Assembly (NCBI GenBank): GCA_959019945.1
Contig: CAUEQD010000013.1
Location: forward strand, 1-55,540
Direction: 5' to 3'
Source: an uncultured Collinsella sp.
GTDB lineage: Bacteria > Actinomycetota > Coriobacteriia > Coriobacteriales > Coriobacteriaceae
Length of the DNA stretch: 55,540 nt
Part shown: positions 18,067-28,254 of the stretch, piece after piece
How the letters are laid out: each line of letters opens with the position of its first letter
Numbering within the stretch: position 1 is the stretch's first letter
Notes under the pieces: generated by a model
What the model was told of the DNA's origin: nothing
The model's database searches: none
Seen by the model: the letters and a program-made list of their open reading frames with translations, nothing else
Program-made: the position numbers and the translations under genes

Positions 18067-19005
18067 CTAGTCGCGCAGCTCGCGGCCGGTGATCTCAAGG
18101 AACACGTCGTTGAGGGTCGGCGGTTCGGAATAAATGCGGCCGAGCGCCACGTCATGCGAGCGCAGCGCATCGAGAATGTCCGTCAGGTTATGCGGGCTCG
18201 CCTCGCACGAAAACGTGAGCTGGCCCGCCGTCGCCGACAGGTCCAGGACATGCGGCAGGCTCGCGACGGCACCGAGCGCCGCGCTCGGCACCTCGCCGAC
18301 CTCGATCACGATCTTCTCGCCCATCTGAATCATGCGCTTGAGCTCGTCGTTGGTGCCCTGCGCCAGCACGCGACCACCGTCCATGATCATGATGCGGCTG
18401 CAGATCTGCTCGACTTCCTCCATATAATGGCTGGTATACACCACCGTGGCGCCCTCGTCGCGCAGGCGGCAGATGCCCTCCAGGATGGCATTGCGGCTCT
18501 GTGGGTCGACCGCCACCGTGGGCTCGTCAAAGAAGATGAGCTCGGGCTTGTGCGCAATGCCGCAGGCGATGTTGAGGCGACGCGCCAGGCCGCCCGAGAG
18601 CTTGCCGGGGCGAAACTTGGTAAAGTCGCCCAGGCCGACAAAGTCAATCGCCTCGTCCACCAGCGCGCGGCGGCGTTTGCGGTCGTTGACGTAGAGACTG
18701 CAGAAATAGTCGATGTTCTCGCGCACGGTGAGCTCGTCGAACACCGCCACCTGTTGCGGCACCACGCCGATGCGGCGCTTGAGGTCGTAGCGGGCGGGCG
18801 TCATGGGCTCGCCGAACAGCTCGATGGCGCCCTTGTCGTAGGCGAGCAGCTGCAGAATACAGTTGATGGACGTGGTCTTGCCCGAGCCGTTGGGGCCCAG
18901 CAGGCCAAAGATCTCGCCGGGGGCGATGCTCAGGTTAAAGTGGTCGAGCGCGATAAGATCGTCGTAGCGCTTGACGAGGTTTTCGACGTGGACGATGTCT
19001 GTCAT
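18067..19005 (-). CDS. ABC-2 exporter ATP-binding protein
   Basis: 312 residues. Walker A is GPNGSGKTT, the signature LSGGLARR, Walker B LIFFDEPTVAVD and the H-loop VVYTSHYMEE. The C-terminal 80 residues after the ATPase core are typical of drug-exporter (DrrA/CcmA-like) subunits. It is first in the three-gene exporter operon; start ATG at 19005 with GGAAGGG 7 bases upstream. It is transcribed divergently from the two-component genes across a 210-base gap. Confidence 0.94.
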   Translation of the reverse strand: MTDIVHVENLVKRYDDLIALDHFNLSIAPGEIFGLLGPNGSGKTTSINCILQLLAYDKGAIELFGEPMTPARYDLKRRIGVVPQQVAVFDELTVRENIDYFCSLYVNDRKRRRALVDEAIDFVGLGDFTKFRPGKLSGGLARRLNIACGIAHKPELIFFDEPTVAVDPQSRNAILEGICRLRDEGATVVYTSHYMEEVEQICSRIMIMDGGRVLAQGTNDELKRMIQMGEKIVIEVGEVPSAALGAVASLPHVLDLSATAGQLTFSCEASPHNLTDILDALRSHDVALGRIYSEPPTLNDVFLEITGRELRD

Positions 19006-19215
19006 GAGGTGGCCCTTCCGTTGATTGCGGCCCGGTACGATTGCATCATCGCAGGAGCCGCCGACGCGCGCCAGTGAGCTTTGTCACGAGTGCGAGGGGG
19101 CGGAGGCGAAACCCCCGCTCGCGCGAGCGATCGACGCCGCTTTGCCGCGCGGGAGGAATGTCACGGTTGCGCAGGCGGCCCCTCCACCATGCGCGGCTTC
19201 GCGTACAATACCCGT

Positions 19216-20361
19216 ATGAACAGGCTTTTCGACAAATCGATCGTGCTGGCGTGCTGTATTGCGGCCGCCATGGGTCTTGCTGTGGACGCTCGCCTGGTCG
19301 CGGCGTTTTGCCTTGGCGTTATTGCCACCTCGCTGGCCGAGGTCGCACAGGGAAACCGCGCCCGCCGTGCGAGCGAGACCGCGAGCTACGTTTACATCAT
19401 CGCGGCAGTTTTCGTACCGCCGTTTGTGCCGCTTGCGCCTCTCGCCTTCTATGACATCGCGCGGCGCGTGCGCCGTGAGCACGCCTGGGTCGCGCTGGGC
19501 ATTGGCTCCGTCTTTGCCTTTGCGCTCATCGCGGACCTTCGCACCGACGCGCTTACCGCCCGAACGCTCCTGCTGACCGCCATCCTTTCGGTTGCCGCCA
19601 CCTTGCTATCGCTACGCACCGCCCAGTTGGAACGCGAGCAGCAGCGCATGCGCCGTACCCGCGACGAACTGCAGGAACGAGCCCTCGCGCTCGAAGCGCG
19701 CAACCGCGACCTCGCCGATCGCCAGGACTATGAGGTCGAACTTGCGACCCTGGCCGAGCGCGCCCGCATCGCGCGCGAAATTCACGACAACGTCGGCCAC
19801 CAGCTCACGCGTGCTTCGTTGCAGACCGAGGCCCTGCGCGTGGTCCACGCCAACGAGCCCAGAATTGCCGCCGACTTTGCCGACGTCAAACGCACGGTTG
19901 ACGAGGCGCTCCAGCTCGTACGCACCAGCGTCCACTCCCTCAACGACAACGCCGTCGACCTCTCCGTACAGCTCGATTGCATCGTTGAAGGCGCACGCTC
20001 GGACGGCGGCCCGCAGGTTGAGCTTGAAGTTTTGGCCGAGCATGCGCCCGCAAATGTCGCCAACTGCTTTGCGGCGGTCCTGCGCGAGGCGCTTTCCAAC
20101 GCCATGCGCCACGCCCATGCCAAAACCATTACCGTGCGGTGCATGGAGCATCCGTCGTTTTACCAGCTCATCGTTACCGACGATGGCGCGGGCGGGGTCC
20201 AAGCAAGCGGCTGCGGCGCCGCAGAGGGCATGGGGTTGAGCTCCATGCGCGAGCGCGTCGAGGCGCTTGGCGGCACCTTCACCGCCGGCCCGCGCGCCGG
20301 CGTCGGCGGCTGGCGTGTGTTTGCCACCGTTCCCAAACAGCAAGGAGATGAGGGCCGATGA
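19216..20361 (+). CDS. DesK/NarX-type sensor histidine kinase
   Basis: About 381 residues. Four or five N-terminal helices form a membrane sensor with no large outside loop. A coiled-coil linker follows, then HisKA_3 (ERARIAREIHDNVGHQL, phosphoacceptor His at about residue 190) and HATPase_c (REALSNAMRHAHA N-box, DDGAGG G1 box, GLSSMRERVEALGG). The start chosen is ATG at 19216. TACAAT lies at 19204-19209, only 6 bases upstream, and there is no Shine-Dalgarno, so the transcript may be leaderless. It overlaps the regulator gene by 4 bases (ATGA). It probably senses membrane or antibiotic stress for the adjacent ABC-2 exporter; that is inference from position. Confidence 0.9.
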   Translation: MNRLFDKSIVLACCIAAAMGLAVDARLVAAFCLGVIATSLAEVAQGNRARRASETASYVYIIAAVFVPPFVPLAPLAFYDIARRVRREHAWVALGIGSVFAFALIADLRTDALTARTLLLTAILSVAATLLSLRTAQLEREQQRMRRTRDELQERALALEARNRDLADRQDYEVELATLAERARIAREIHDNVGHQLTRASLQTEALRVVHANEPRIAADFADVKRTVDEALQLVRTSVHSLNDNAVDLSVQLDCIVEGARSDGGPQVELEVLAEHAPANVANCFAAVLREALSNAMRHAHAKTITVRCMEHPSFYQLIVTDDGAGGVQASGCGAAEGMGLSSMRERVEALGGTFTAGPRAGVGGWRVFATVPKQQGDEGR

Positions 20362-20987
20362 GGCTCATCGTTGTCGACGACGACCGCCTAGTGGTCGATT
20401 CGCTCAAGATTATCCTGGGTGCCCAGCCGCAGATCGAAGTGGTGGGCACCGGCGCCAACGGCGACGACGCGGTCGTGCTCTACGCCGAGCACACACCCGA
20501 TATCGCGCTGCTCGACATTCAGATGCCGGGACGCGACGGCCTATCGGCGGCGCGCGAAATCCTTGAGCGCGATCCTGCAGCACGCGTGGTGTTTCTGACA
20601 ACATTCTCGGATGACGAGTACATTGTGTCGGCGCTTAAACTGGGCGCCCGCGGCTATCTGATCAAAACCGATGTCGCCGCCATTCCGCCGGCGTTGGCGC
20701 AGGTCATGGCTGGCAAGCGTGTGCTCGAGGGCAAGGCAATCGAGGATGTCGACTTTGATGGGGCGAACGCTGAAGCCAGCACGGCCCGCCGGCCCGCGGC
20801 CTTTGTCAGCCTGACCGACCGCGAATTCGAAGTCGCCGAGCTTATCGCCCGCGGCCTCGACAACAAGGAGTTTGCCGCCACGGCCTACATGGGCGAAGGC
20901 ACCGTACGCAACCACATCAGCTCGATTCTGGCAAAGATGGGCCTGCGCAACCGCACGCAGATCGCCATCGCCTACCTGCGAGGGTAG
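20358..20987 (+). CDS. NarL/LuxR-family response regulator
   Basis: 209 residues. The receiver domain (1-120) has the acidic pair VVDDDR, phosphorylated Asp at residue 53 in LLDIQMPG, and conserved Lys in IKTD. The C-terminal LuxR-type HTH runs from LTDREFEVAELIARG to VRNHISSILAKMGLRNR. Its natural partner is the overlapping kinase, and its likely target is the divergent exporter promoter in 19006-19215. Confidence 0.94.
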   Translation: MRLIVVDDDRLVVDSLKIILGAQPQIEVVGTGANGDDAVVLYAEHTPDIALLDIQMPGRDGLSAAREILERDPAARVVFLTTFSDDEYIVSALKLGARGYLIKTDVAAIPPALAQVMAGKRVLEGKAIEDVDFDGANAEASTARRPAAFVSLTDREFEVAELIARGLDNKEFAATAYMGEGTVRNHISSILAKMGLRNRTQIAIAYLRG

Positions 20988-21048
20988 TTGCCCAACGACT
21001 GACCGCCCCGGCATAGCAAAATGGCTGCCACCGATTTAATACCATTTC

Positions 21049-21200
21049 AAAACTATACCGGTTTACTACGATGAATCGCCCGCCTTCGACCACGGTAAAT
21101 TGTGCGCTTGCAAAACCGCAGGTAGAACGCTTGCAATATTTAGAAAAATGCAGTCATGGTCGGGAATGTCGAATTCATCGTAGTAAACCGACATAGTTTT
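21049..21200. repeat. Palindromic intergenic element A (152 bases)
   Basis: 28-base arms at 21049-21076 and 21173-21200 match in 26 positions as inverted repeats (core GGTTTACTACGATGAAT). The interior holds AAACCGCAGGTAGAACG, which is similar to the hairpin of element B. Confidence 0.7.
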
Positions 21201-21304
21201 GTTCGGGCGGCCCTGCACGAGTGCCCCTGCAAGCCTCGCGGGACCAAAATGATCCGCCTTCCTCCGTCCCCAAGGGATCAGCCGGAACCGCGCGCCACGA
21301 AATC

Positions 21305-21442
21305 GGCCCATCTACTACGTTTGACTCGATACCCCTGACCATACCTTCGTTTTGAACAAAACCGCAGGCATTCTACCTGCGGTTTTGTTTTCGCGCTTTT
21401 TGGCATGGTTGGGGATAAGGGGCTAAACGTAGTAGATGGGCC
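21305..21442. repeat. Palindromic intergenic element B with internal terminator hairpin
   Basis: 18-base perfect inverted arms GGCCCATCTACTACGTTT (21305-21322) and 21425-21442. Inside is a perfect 14-base stem, AACAAAACCGCAGG (21355-21368) with 21376-21389, followed by T-rich sequence, so it can terminate transcription. Left-flanking sequence from about 21240 (TTCCTCCGTCCCC region) is shared with element C near 28130. The whole of 20988-21590 contains only these elements and a GC-rich hairpin near 21475-21580. Confidence 0.75.
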
Positions 21443-21590
21443 AGCTTCGTGGCAGGCCCTTCTCGCCTACGCACAAAAGCGCCGCCACGGAGGAGGGAGA
21501 TGCCTCCGTGGCGGCTGGGGGTAGGAGTAGGTCGGAATTTAGCCCTGCCGGCCGCCCGGGGCCTTTTGGCCCCGGGCGCTGTCGACGTGC

Positions 21591-24500
21591 CTAGCGCTTA
21601 CGGATACCCCAGACCAGGGCTCCGACGCCGGCCATGGCGATGACAAATGCCATAAGCAGAGCGGCAGCCTGCTGGTCGCCCGTGGTGGGCAGGAAACCCT
21701 TGACCGTCTTGACGATGTTCGTCACGGTCTTGGGCGTGCCGGGATCGGGTGTCGGCGTAGGAGTCTCGGGCTTCTTGTACGTGTTGTTGAACACGATACC
21801 CTCGACGCTCTTGTCGCCCTTGGTAAAGGCGACGTTCGCCTTGAGGTTACCCTCGCCGTCATCGACCACGTTGATGGTCGCGGTAAAGACGGACTTGTCG
21901 TAAGTCATACCAGTCTCGTCGCCCTTGACCTCGCTGATGGTGTAGACGTACGTTCCGGGCTCGTCGTACTCGAACTTGTCGAAGTTGATCTTGCCGTCGG
22001 CATCGTTGGTGACGGTGGACTCGACGTCCTCGCCAACGAGCTTAAAGCTAAACTCGTCCTTCTTGAGCTCGCGTCCCTCGAGCACCTTGATGGCGCCGAT
22101 GGAGACCTGAGTGGGCATGGCGTGATACTTGTTGGTAAAGCCAGCGGACTCGGTGGTTCCCTCGAGCTTGTGCGTCGCGGTCAGCGTACCGTCGCCGTTG
22201 TCGGAGACGGTGGTCACGACGGTGTAGGTCGCGCCATCATAGGTGACGCCCTTGTACAGGCCAAGCGCGTTGGGGCAAGCCTCGCGCAGCATGTACGTGT
22301 GCGTGCCGGGCGCCTCGTAGCGGATCGGGCTCAGCGTCACGGTGCCGTTGGCGTCGTTGGTGCCGCTCGCGACAACCACGCCGTCCTCGAGCAGCTCAAA
22401 CGTAAACTCGCCAGCTGCAAGGTCGCGTCCGGTCAGGCGCTTGACCGTCTTGACCTGGTCGGTCACCACAGAATCGGTGGGCGCCACGCTGTAGGTGTTG
22501 GTGAACGTGAAGGCCGCGCCGTCGTCGCCTTCGCGCACGACGCTCAGATGTCCAGCACCGTCGTCAGTCACGGTGTAGGAAACCTTGCGCGTGGCGTTGG
22601 CGTCGTTGGTCACGCCAGGGGCGCTACCGGACTCGGTCACCGTGTAGGTAAAGGTGTGCGAGCGCGGAGTAGCAGCGGCGGACTCGTTCTCGTCCTCGGA
22701 TTCATCAGCGTTAACGTCAACGTCGACCTCGTCGGCCTCTACCTCGTCGGTCTCTGCCTCATCGGCCTTTGCCTCATCGGCTTCGGCTGCATCGGCTTCG
22801 GCTGCATCGGCTTCGGCTTCATCGGCTTCGGCCTTATCGGTCGCATCGTCCGTCACGCCCAGGGCGCGGTTGAGGTCCTCGAGCGTAAAGTGGATCTTGC
22901 CAAAGTCCACGTTGCCGGCCGCGTCGTTGGTTGCGGTCGCGCGCTCGGGCATCGGGGCGCCCGCCTCGTCGGCGGCCACGGTGAAGGTGAACTTGCCCGC
23001 GATGTCAGCCGGGGTCAGGCCCTCGGCAGCCTGGAGCTTCTTGGTACCGGCGAGCGCGGCATCAACGGCATCGGCGCCGTAGACGTTCTTGAACTCGGGC
23101 TTAATGCCGTCGTAGACAGACTTCGCCGTCAGGGTACCGTCGCCGTTATCGACGACAATGACCTTAAAGCTAAAGCTCGGCGTTGCGGCCGTGATGCCCT
23201 TGGCCGCGAGCTGCGGCGTGAACTCAAAGGCGGTGTAACCGATAGTCCATGTAAGCTTGGCATCCGTATCGGTGCGGATAGCGCGCTTGGCGTTTACCAG
23301 GTCGGCGAGCATCTCGGTCGTGTAATGCAGGAAACCGAAGCTTACCTGCCCATTAATGTTGGTAGTGCATGTACCCTCGATGGCTTCCTTCTCGCCTGCG
23401 TAGGCGATGCCAAAGTAGAACTCGCCGTCGGCCATCGGGCGACCGGCCAGGGTCTTGGTGGCAACGACCTGAGCAGCGGTACCGCCAGTCGTGTTGGTCG
23501 TAGCACTGTAGCTGTTGACGAACGGGACCACGGCGCTCTCGACCGCAGCGGCACCGGTCTTGTACTCGGTCGGCAGCGTGCCCTCGGGACCGCCGGAAAC
23601 GGTCGTCGTGGCGGTGAGCGTACCGGCGGTGTCGTCGGCGATGGCGATCGTCACCGTGCGGACGGCCTCGTCGTAGGTGTAACCGGGCTGATGGTCGTTC
23701 TTCTCGGCCACGGTGTACGTAAAGGTCTTGCCGGCGTCAGCCTGCGTAAACTTGACCTCATGGCCAGCCAGGATGTCGATCAGGCCGACCGTTCCCTCTG
23801 CCGTCGCGGGGGACTTGAATTCGTTGACCCCGGGCAGCAGGCCAAGTGCGTTGGCCGAAGCCTCGTCGGCGGGCGTCACGGTAAAGGTGAACTGGCCCTC
23901 GGTCATGGGACGTCCGCGGAGGGTCTTGCTGAGCTTGAGGCCGCCGGCCGCGGTGTAGTTGAGCTCAGAGCGATACGTATTGGTAAAACGTCCGTTTTCC
24001 TTCTTGGTGACGTTGGCGGTCAGGGTGCCATCGCCGTCCTCGGTCACGGTCACTTCGGCGGTCGCGACATGGGCGTCATACGTCATGCCGACCGTGCTGC
24101 CCGCGTTCTCGCGGATCTCGTACTTGTAGGTTCCGGCAGCCGTGTAGTGAATCTTGCCGAACTTGATGGCGGCGATGCCGTCCTTCGCGTCGTGATTGCT
24201 CACGGTTACGGTTGCAGGATTGGGCAGCGGGGCGCCATCGGGAGCGGTGATCGTAAAGCTGAACTCGTCCCCATCCGTCCACTCGCGACCGTCGATGGCC
24301 TTGCTCAGGCCAAAGTCGAGGTCTGCATCGGCCGGGGTCACGCTGTAGGAGTTCTCGAAGGTCGCAGACGTGGCGCCCTTCGCGTCCTTCAGGACATGCT
24401 CGGCCTTGAGGGTGCCGTCGCCGTTGTCCGTGATGGCGGTCTCGATGGTGTACTTGACGTTGCTGTAGGTGATGCCCTTGCTGATGGTTCCGCCGTTGAC

Positions 24501-27500
24501 CTCGCGCAGCGTGTAGGTGTGCGTTCCAGGCTTGTCGTACTTCACGGCGCTCATCGTGATCTTGCCGTCGGCGGCGTTGGTGCCCTTGGCAACGACCTTG
24601 TCGCCCTCAACGAGCTCGAAGGAGAACTCGCCAGCCTTGAGGTCGCGACCGGTCAGGACCTTGTTCGCGATGATCTGGTCAGTGACGCGAGACTCGACAG
24701 GCGTCACGTTATAGGTGTTGGTGAACGTAAATGCCGCATCGCCGTCCGGGTTACGGGATACGCTCAGCTTACCCTTGCCGTTATCGGTCACGGTGAAGGA
24801 AACCTTGCGCGACAGCTTGGCGTCGTTGGTCACGCCAGCGACCTCGCCGGACTCGGTCACGGTGTAGGTAAAGGTGTGCTCGCGCTTCTTGGACTTCTCA
24901 CCCAGGGCCTTGTTAAGGTCGTCGAGCGTAAAGGTGATCTTGCCAAAGTCGACCTTGCCGTCGGCGTCGTTGTGCACGCTCGTACTCGCAGGCATAGGCG
25001 CATCCTCTTCACCGATCACGGTAAAGGTAAACTTGCCGGTGATGTCGGCCGGGGTCAGACCATCGGGAACCTGCAGACTCTTCTTGCCCGCAAGCGATGC
25101 CTCGGCAGCATTCGTGGTGTAGACGTTCTTGAACTCGATGCTCTTGACGTCCTTGGCATCCTTCAGCTCGTGCGTAGCCACCAGCTGGCCCTTGCCGTTG
25201 TCGGCAATGGTCGTCACGATGGTGTACTCGGCGGTGCTGTAGGTGATACCACCGGCATTGCCCTTGACCTCATGCAGCGTATAGGTGTGCTGGCCGATCT
25301 CGGTGTACTTGATGGGGCTGAACGTCACCTTACCGTCGGCAGCGTTCGCAACGGTCTCGATAAGCTCAGAGTCCTCACCCTTAATCTCGCGCAGCTCGAA
25401 GCTGAACTCGCCGGCCGCAAGGTCGCGCCCGGTCAGGGACTTGGTCACGTCAATCTTGTCGGTAACGCTGGACTCAACAGGCTTCGCAGTGTAAACGTTC
25501 TTGAACTCGGTCTCGCCTGCTTCGCTCCAGGCCACTTTCACGTCAGCGCTGAGCACGCCCTTCTTATTGGGCGTGACCGTCACGGTGATCTTCGCGACGT
25601 TCTTGCTGTAGGCAATGCCGTCAACCGTGGTCCCGGCGTTCTTTTCGCTGACCTTGTAGACATACGTGCCGGGCTCGGTGTATTCAATCGTGCCGAAGTT
25701 AATGGACGCCTTGCCATTGTCCAGGTCAGCCGAGGTCACAGACGCAGCCACGGGTGCCGTCGCGGACTCGGGCATCGGGGCGCCGTCCACAGGCGTCAGC
25801 CCAAACTCAAACGTGTCCTCCTTCGTCCAGTTGCGGCCCACGAGCACCTTAGTCAGGCCAAAGTCGGCCTTGGTATCCACTATTGCCGGCGTCATGTCGT
25901 ACTTGTAGCTAATCTTGCCGTTGTTGCCCAGGTAGGAGTTGACATGCGTCGCGGTCGACTTGGCAGACGTGTTGTTCCACTTGGGGTTGAGCACGTCGGT
26001 CGCGGTACGGGTGTTGTTGCCGCCCACACTATCCTTGGTGGTATGGAGCTCATCGATAAAGGCCAGGCGTGCGGTTCCCACGGTAAACACCAAGTTACCG
26101 TTCTCATCGGGAACAATCGCGCCGTCGAACTTCGCGGCGTCGCCGCCGATAAACTCGATGACGGCGGTGGCGGGCTTGGCCTTGTCGTTCTCGCCCTGCT
26201 CCTCAAACTCATCCTTGTAGTAATAGGTGCCCTTTTCTGCCAGCGATCCCTTTGCCGGCTTCGTGCATTCCTTATCCGTGTAAATGGGCGTCTGCTTCTG
26301 GAAGTAGTAGTAGCGGTTGGTGTCGGCCGGCTCAAAGGTCGCAACCGTATTGCCCAGATCGCCGGCAGCCCACTTGTTCGCGTAGAAATTCACGGTCTTG
26401 GCGCCGTTGGCAACGGTCGTATTTTTCTCGATGTAATCCTTGAGCCCCGTTACCTTCTCGGGCGTAAACAGGTTGTCGAGCGCAACGCTCTTCACACTCG
26501 AGGTGTACTTCACGCGGATAGGCTGAGCGCTGTCGACCGAAAGCTTGCCGTCTTCGTTCTTAAAGTGGCTCTGCGGAATCAACGACGCAGGAATCTTGAC
26601 CGTTACGATATCGCCGGTCCGGGGCTCGCCCTCTTTGGCATGTTGAACGGTGATGACCAGGTTCGCGGCATCACCCGTGAATGTGTAGGTGTCGACGTTG
26701 TCCTCGGTCTTTGTCGGCTTGTCAAACGTCGTGCCGTTGTATATAAAACCGTCGACCTGCATAAAGTCGCCCAGCTCATCGGTAAACGTAATGTAGCCGG
26801 ACTTGGTCGCGTCGTAACCCTTGTGGATTTCGGTCGGGTGAGGTGCTTCCGACGTAATGGCCTTTGAGATGTCGTCGAAGACCTTCTTGAGCTCTTCGGC
26901 GTTGGTTGCCGACTTGTAATAATCGGAGTTTTCTGCGCGCGCACCGTGAGCATCCCATGCCGTGGCATTGGGGTAGTTACTCGATACGGCCTGCATGAAC
27001 TTGTTCTCTTGGCTTGTCTTCGAATCTTGGACACTGGCATTGGGGTTCGCACCGTTAAAGATGCCAATGGTATAAACGGTGGCCTTGCCGTCCTTCATGT
27101 TCTTGGCAGCCGTCACGGCATCGTTGGCGACATCAGAATCAAACTCGCTGTAGCTCGTTGGCTTGCCGTCGGTAAAGAACACAACAATCTTCTTGGCGTC
27201 CGCGCGTCCAGAAGTTTTGATGTTTTTCTCGGCTTGTTTCATACCATAATCGGCACGCGTGGCGCCAGCAGGTTTAATGGAATCAATCGTTCCCTTAAGA
27301 CCCTTTGCGCCGCCAACCGTGCACGCCGTCAACCCTTGCATTGTCTGCGAATAGTTGTAGCTATGGCTGCCGGAGCGATACGTGTCGTTTCCAACCTTAT
27401 CAGTCTCATCACCCGCAAACTTAACAATGGCAACCTTATGCTGTCTATCGACGCCCTCGATACCTTCGTTTTGTTTGGCGATGGTGTCGATAAAGCTGTT

Positions 27501-27942
27501 CGCAGCGTTCTTCAGTGCATCGATACGCTTGGTGGAATCTCCACCGCCCATAGGATCATTCATCGAGCCAGAGGCATCCAGCACCATCACGATGTCAAGC
27601 GGCGTGGTAACCGTCACCTTTGAATTAGACGTCGAGGACATCGCCGAAAGCGTAGTCAAGAAATCCGACTCTTCGTTTTCTCCGGTTGCCATGACCGTCT
27701 TGTCGGTCCAGATTCGACCGACGTTTTGAGTCGTTACTTTATTGCCGCTGTGGCCGGCCGCCCATTTTTTCCCAGCGTCCGCTGGTGTCGGGGTCGACGA
27801 CCGTCGACCCGCTCGCTGTCGGCCCGTCCATTCCCGTACTGGACCTGGCGTTGGCCTCGGGCAGCATGGCGAATGCTGCGGCTGGCAACACCAGCACTAC
27901 GGCCAGTATCACCGCCAAGAGACCCCTCGTGTACTTACCCAT
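21591..27942 (-). CDS. Giant LPXTG surface adhesin with VWA domain and ten pilin isopeptide repeats; frameshifted after signal peptide
   Basis: The body (21591-27692 and a little upstream) has over 2030 residues. The VWA/MIDAS domain (DASGSMN near body residue 39) covers about 1-285. A linker domain follows to about 605. Ten pilin-type (Spy0128/FctA-like) repeats of about 120-150 residues follow; most start at a K-x-L-x-GR motif and end in FxNxY. The end is FLPTTGD, a membrane helix and RKR, a class sortase signal. The signal peptide (ATG 27942, GGGAG upstream) is in another frame. Removing one A from the A6 run at 27765-27770 joins both into one 2116-residue protein. It is probably a wall-linked, self-crosslinked host or matrix adhesin. 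No sortase gene lies in the window. Confidence 0.85.
22676..22846 (-). repeat. In-frame low-complexity Ala/Asp/Glu tract inside pilin repeat 8
   Basis: About 57 codons of A-E-A-D-type residues, encoded by near-identical 12-18 base units such as GCATCGGCTTCGGCT. They interrupt repeat 8 between NRALGV and the HTFTYTVTESG strand. In repeat 3 the same place holds only a few residues, so this is an expanded, probably length-variable tract. Confidence 0.75.
27739..27942 (-). CDS. Signal-peptide fragment of the adhesin (out of frame with the body)
   Basis: 67 codons. MGKYTRGLLAVILAVVLVLP is a signal peptide with a cleavage region near AFAMLPEANA, followed by the start of the mature protein. The frame ends at TAA soon after the A6 run. 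In the -1 base version the frame continues as KWAAGHSGN, through NVGRIWTDKTV, into the VWA body without a stop. Confidence 0.8.
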   Translation of the reverse strand: MGKYTRGLLAVILAVVLVLPAAAFAMLPEANARSSTGMDGPTASGSTVVDPDTSGRWEKMGGRPQRQ

Positions 27943-27993
27943 CGCGTCTCCCTTCTCGCAGGATTAGACCTTGCATCAGCCTAAAGTTACGGA

Positions 27994-28077
27994 ATGAGAC
28001 ACAATTAGGGCAGGTGACACACGTTCCAGATTCGGTTTTGGGTGTGAGACAAATGTCTCACCAAAGTTGAGACACAG
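27994..28077 (-). promoter_or_regulatory. GAGACA operator cluster upstream of the adhesin
   Basis: A perfect 18-base palindrome GTGAGACAAATGTCTCAC (28044-28061) is flanked by half-like sites TGAGACACAATT (27994-28005) and TTGAGACACAG (28067-28077). It sits 50-135 bases upstream of the signal-peptide ATG. A regulator probably binds here. No convincing -35/-10 pair was found. Confidence 0.45.
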
Positions 28078-28099
28078 CGTTTTCGCAGGAAAACAGGTG

Positions 28100-28254
28100 C
28101 GACTCGAGATTGACGAGCCAAAACGATCCGTTTTCCTCCGTCCCCGAGGGATCAGCTGGCGACACCCACCACGAAACCGGCCCGTCTACTACGTTTGACC
28201 CGATACCCCCGACCATGCCCACGTTTTACGAAAAACCGCAGGCGTTCTACCTGC
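28100..28254. repeat. Left part of intergenic element C, interrupted by the IS
   Basis: This part matches the left half of element B: ATCCGTTTTCCTCCGTCCCC near 28125, GTCTACTACGTTTGACCCGA at 28185-28204, and AAAACCGCAGGCGTTCTACC before 28252. The matching right half resumes at 29540. The hairpin arm CCGCAGG...CCTGC is cut right after CCTGC. Confidence 0.7.

Noticed and set aside
22122..26867. 1581-residue plus-strand frame opposite the adhesin
   Set aside because: Mirror of the repeated adhesin coding sequence; no recognizable motifs, no start signals.
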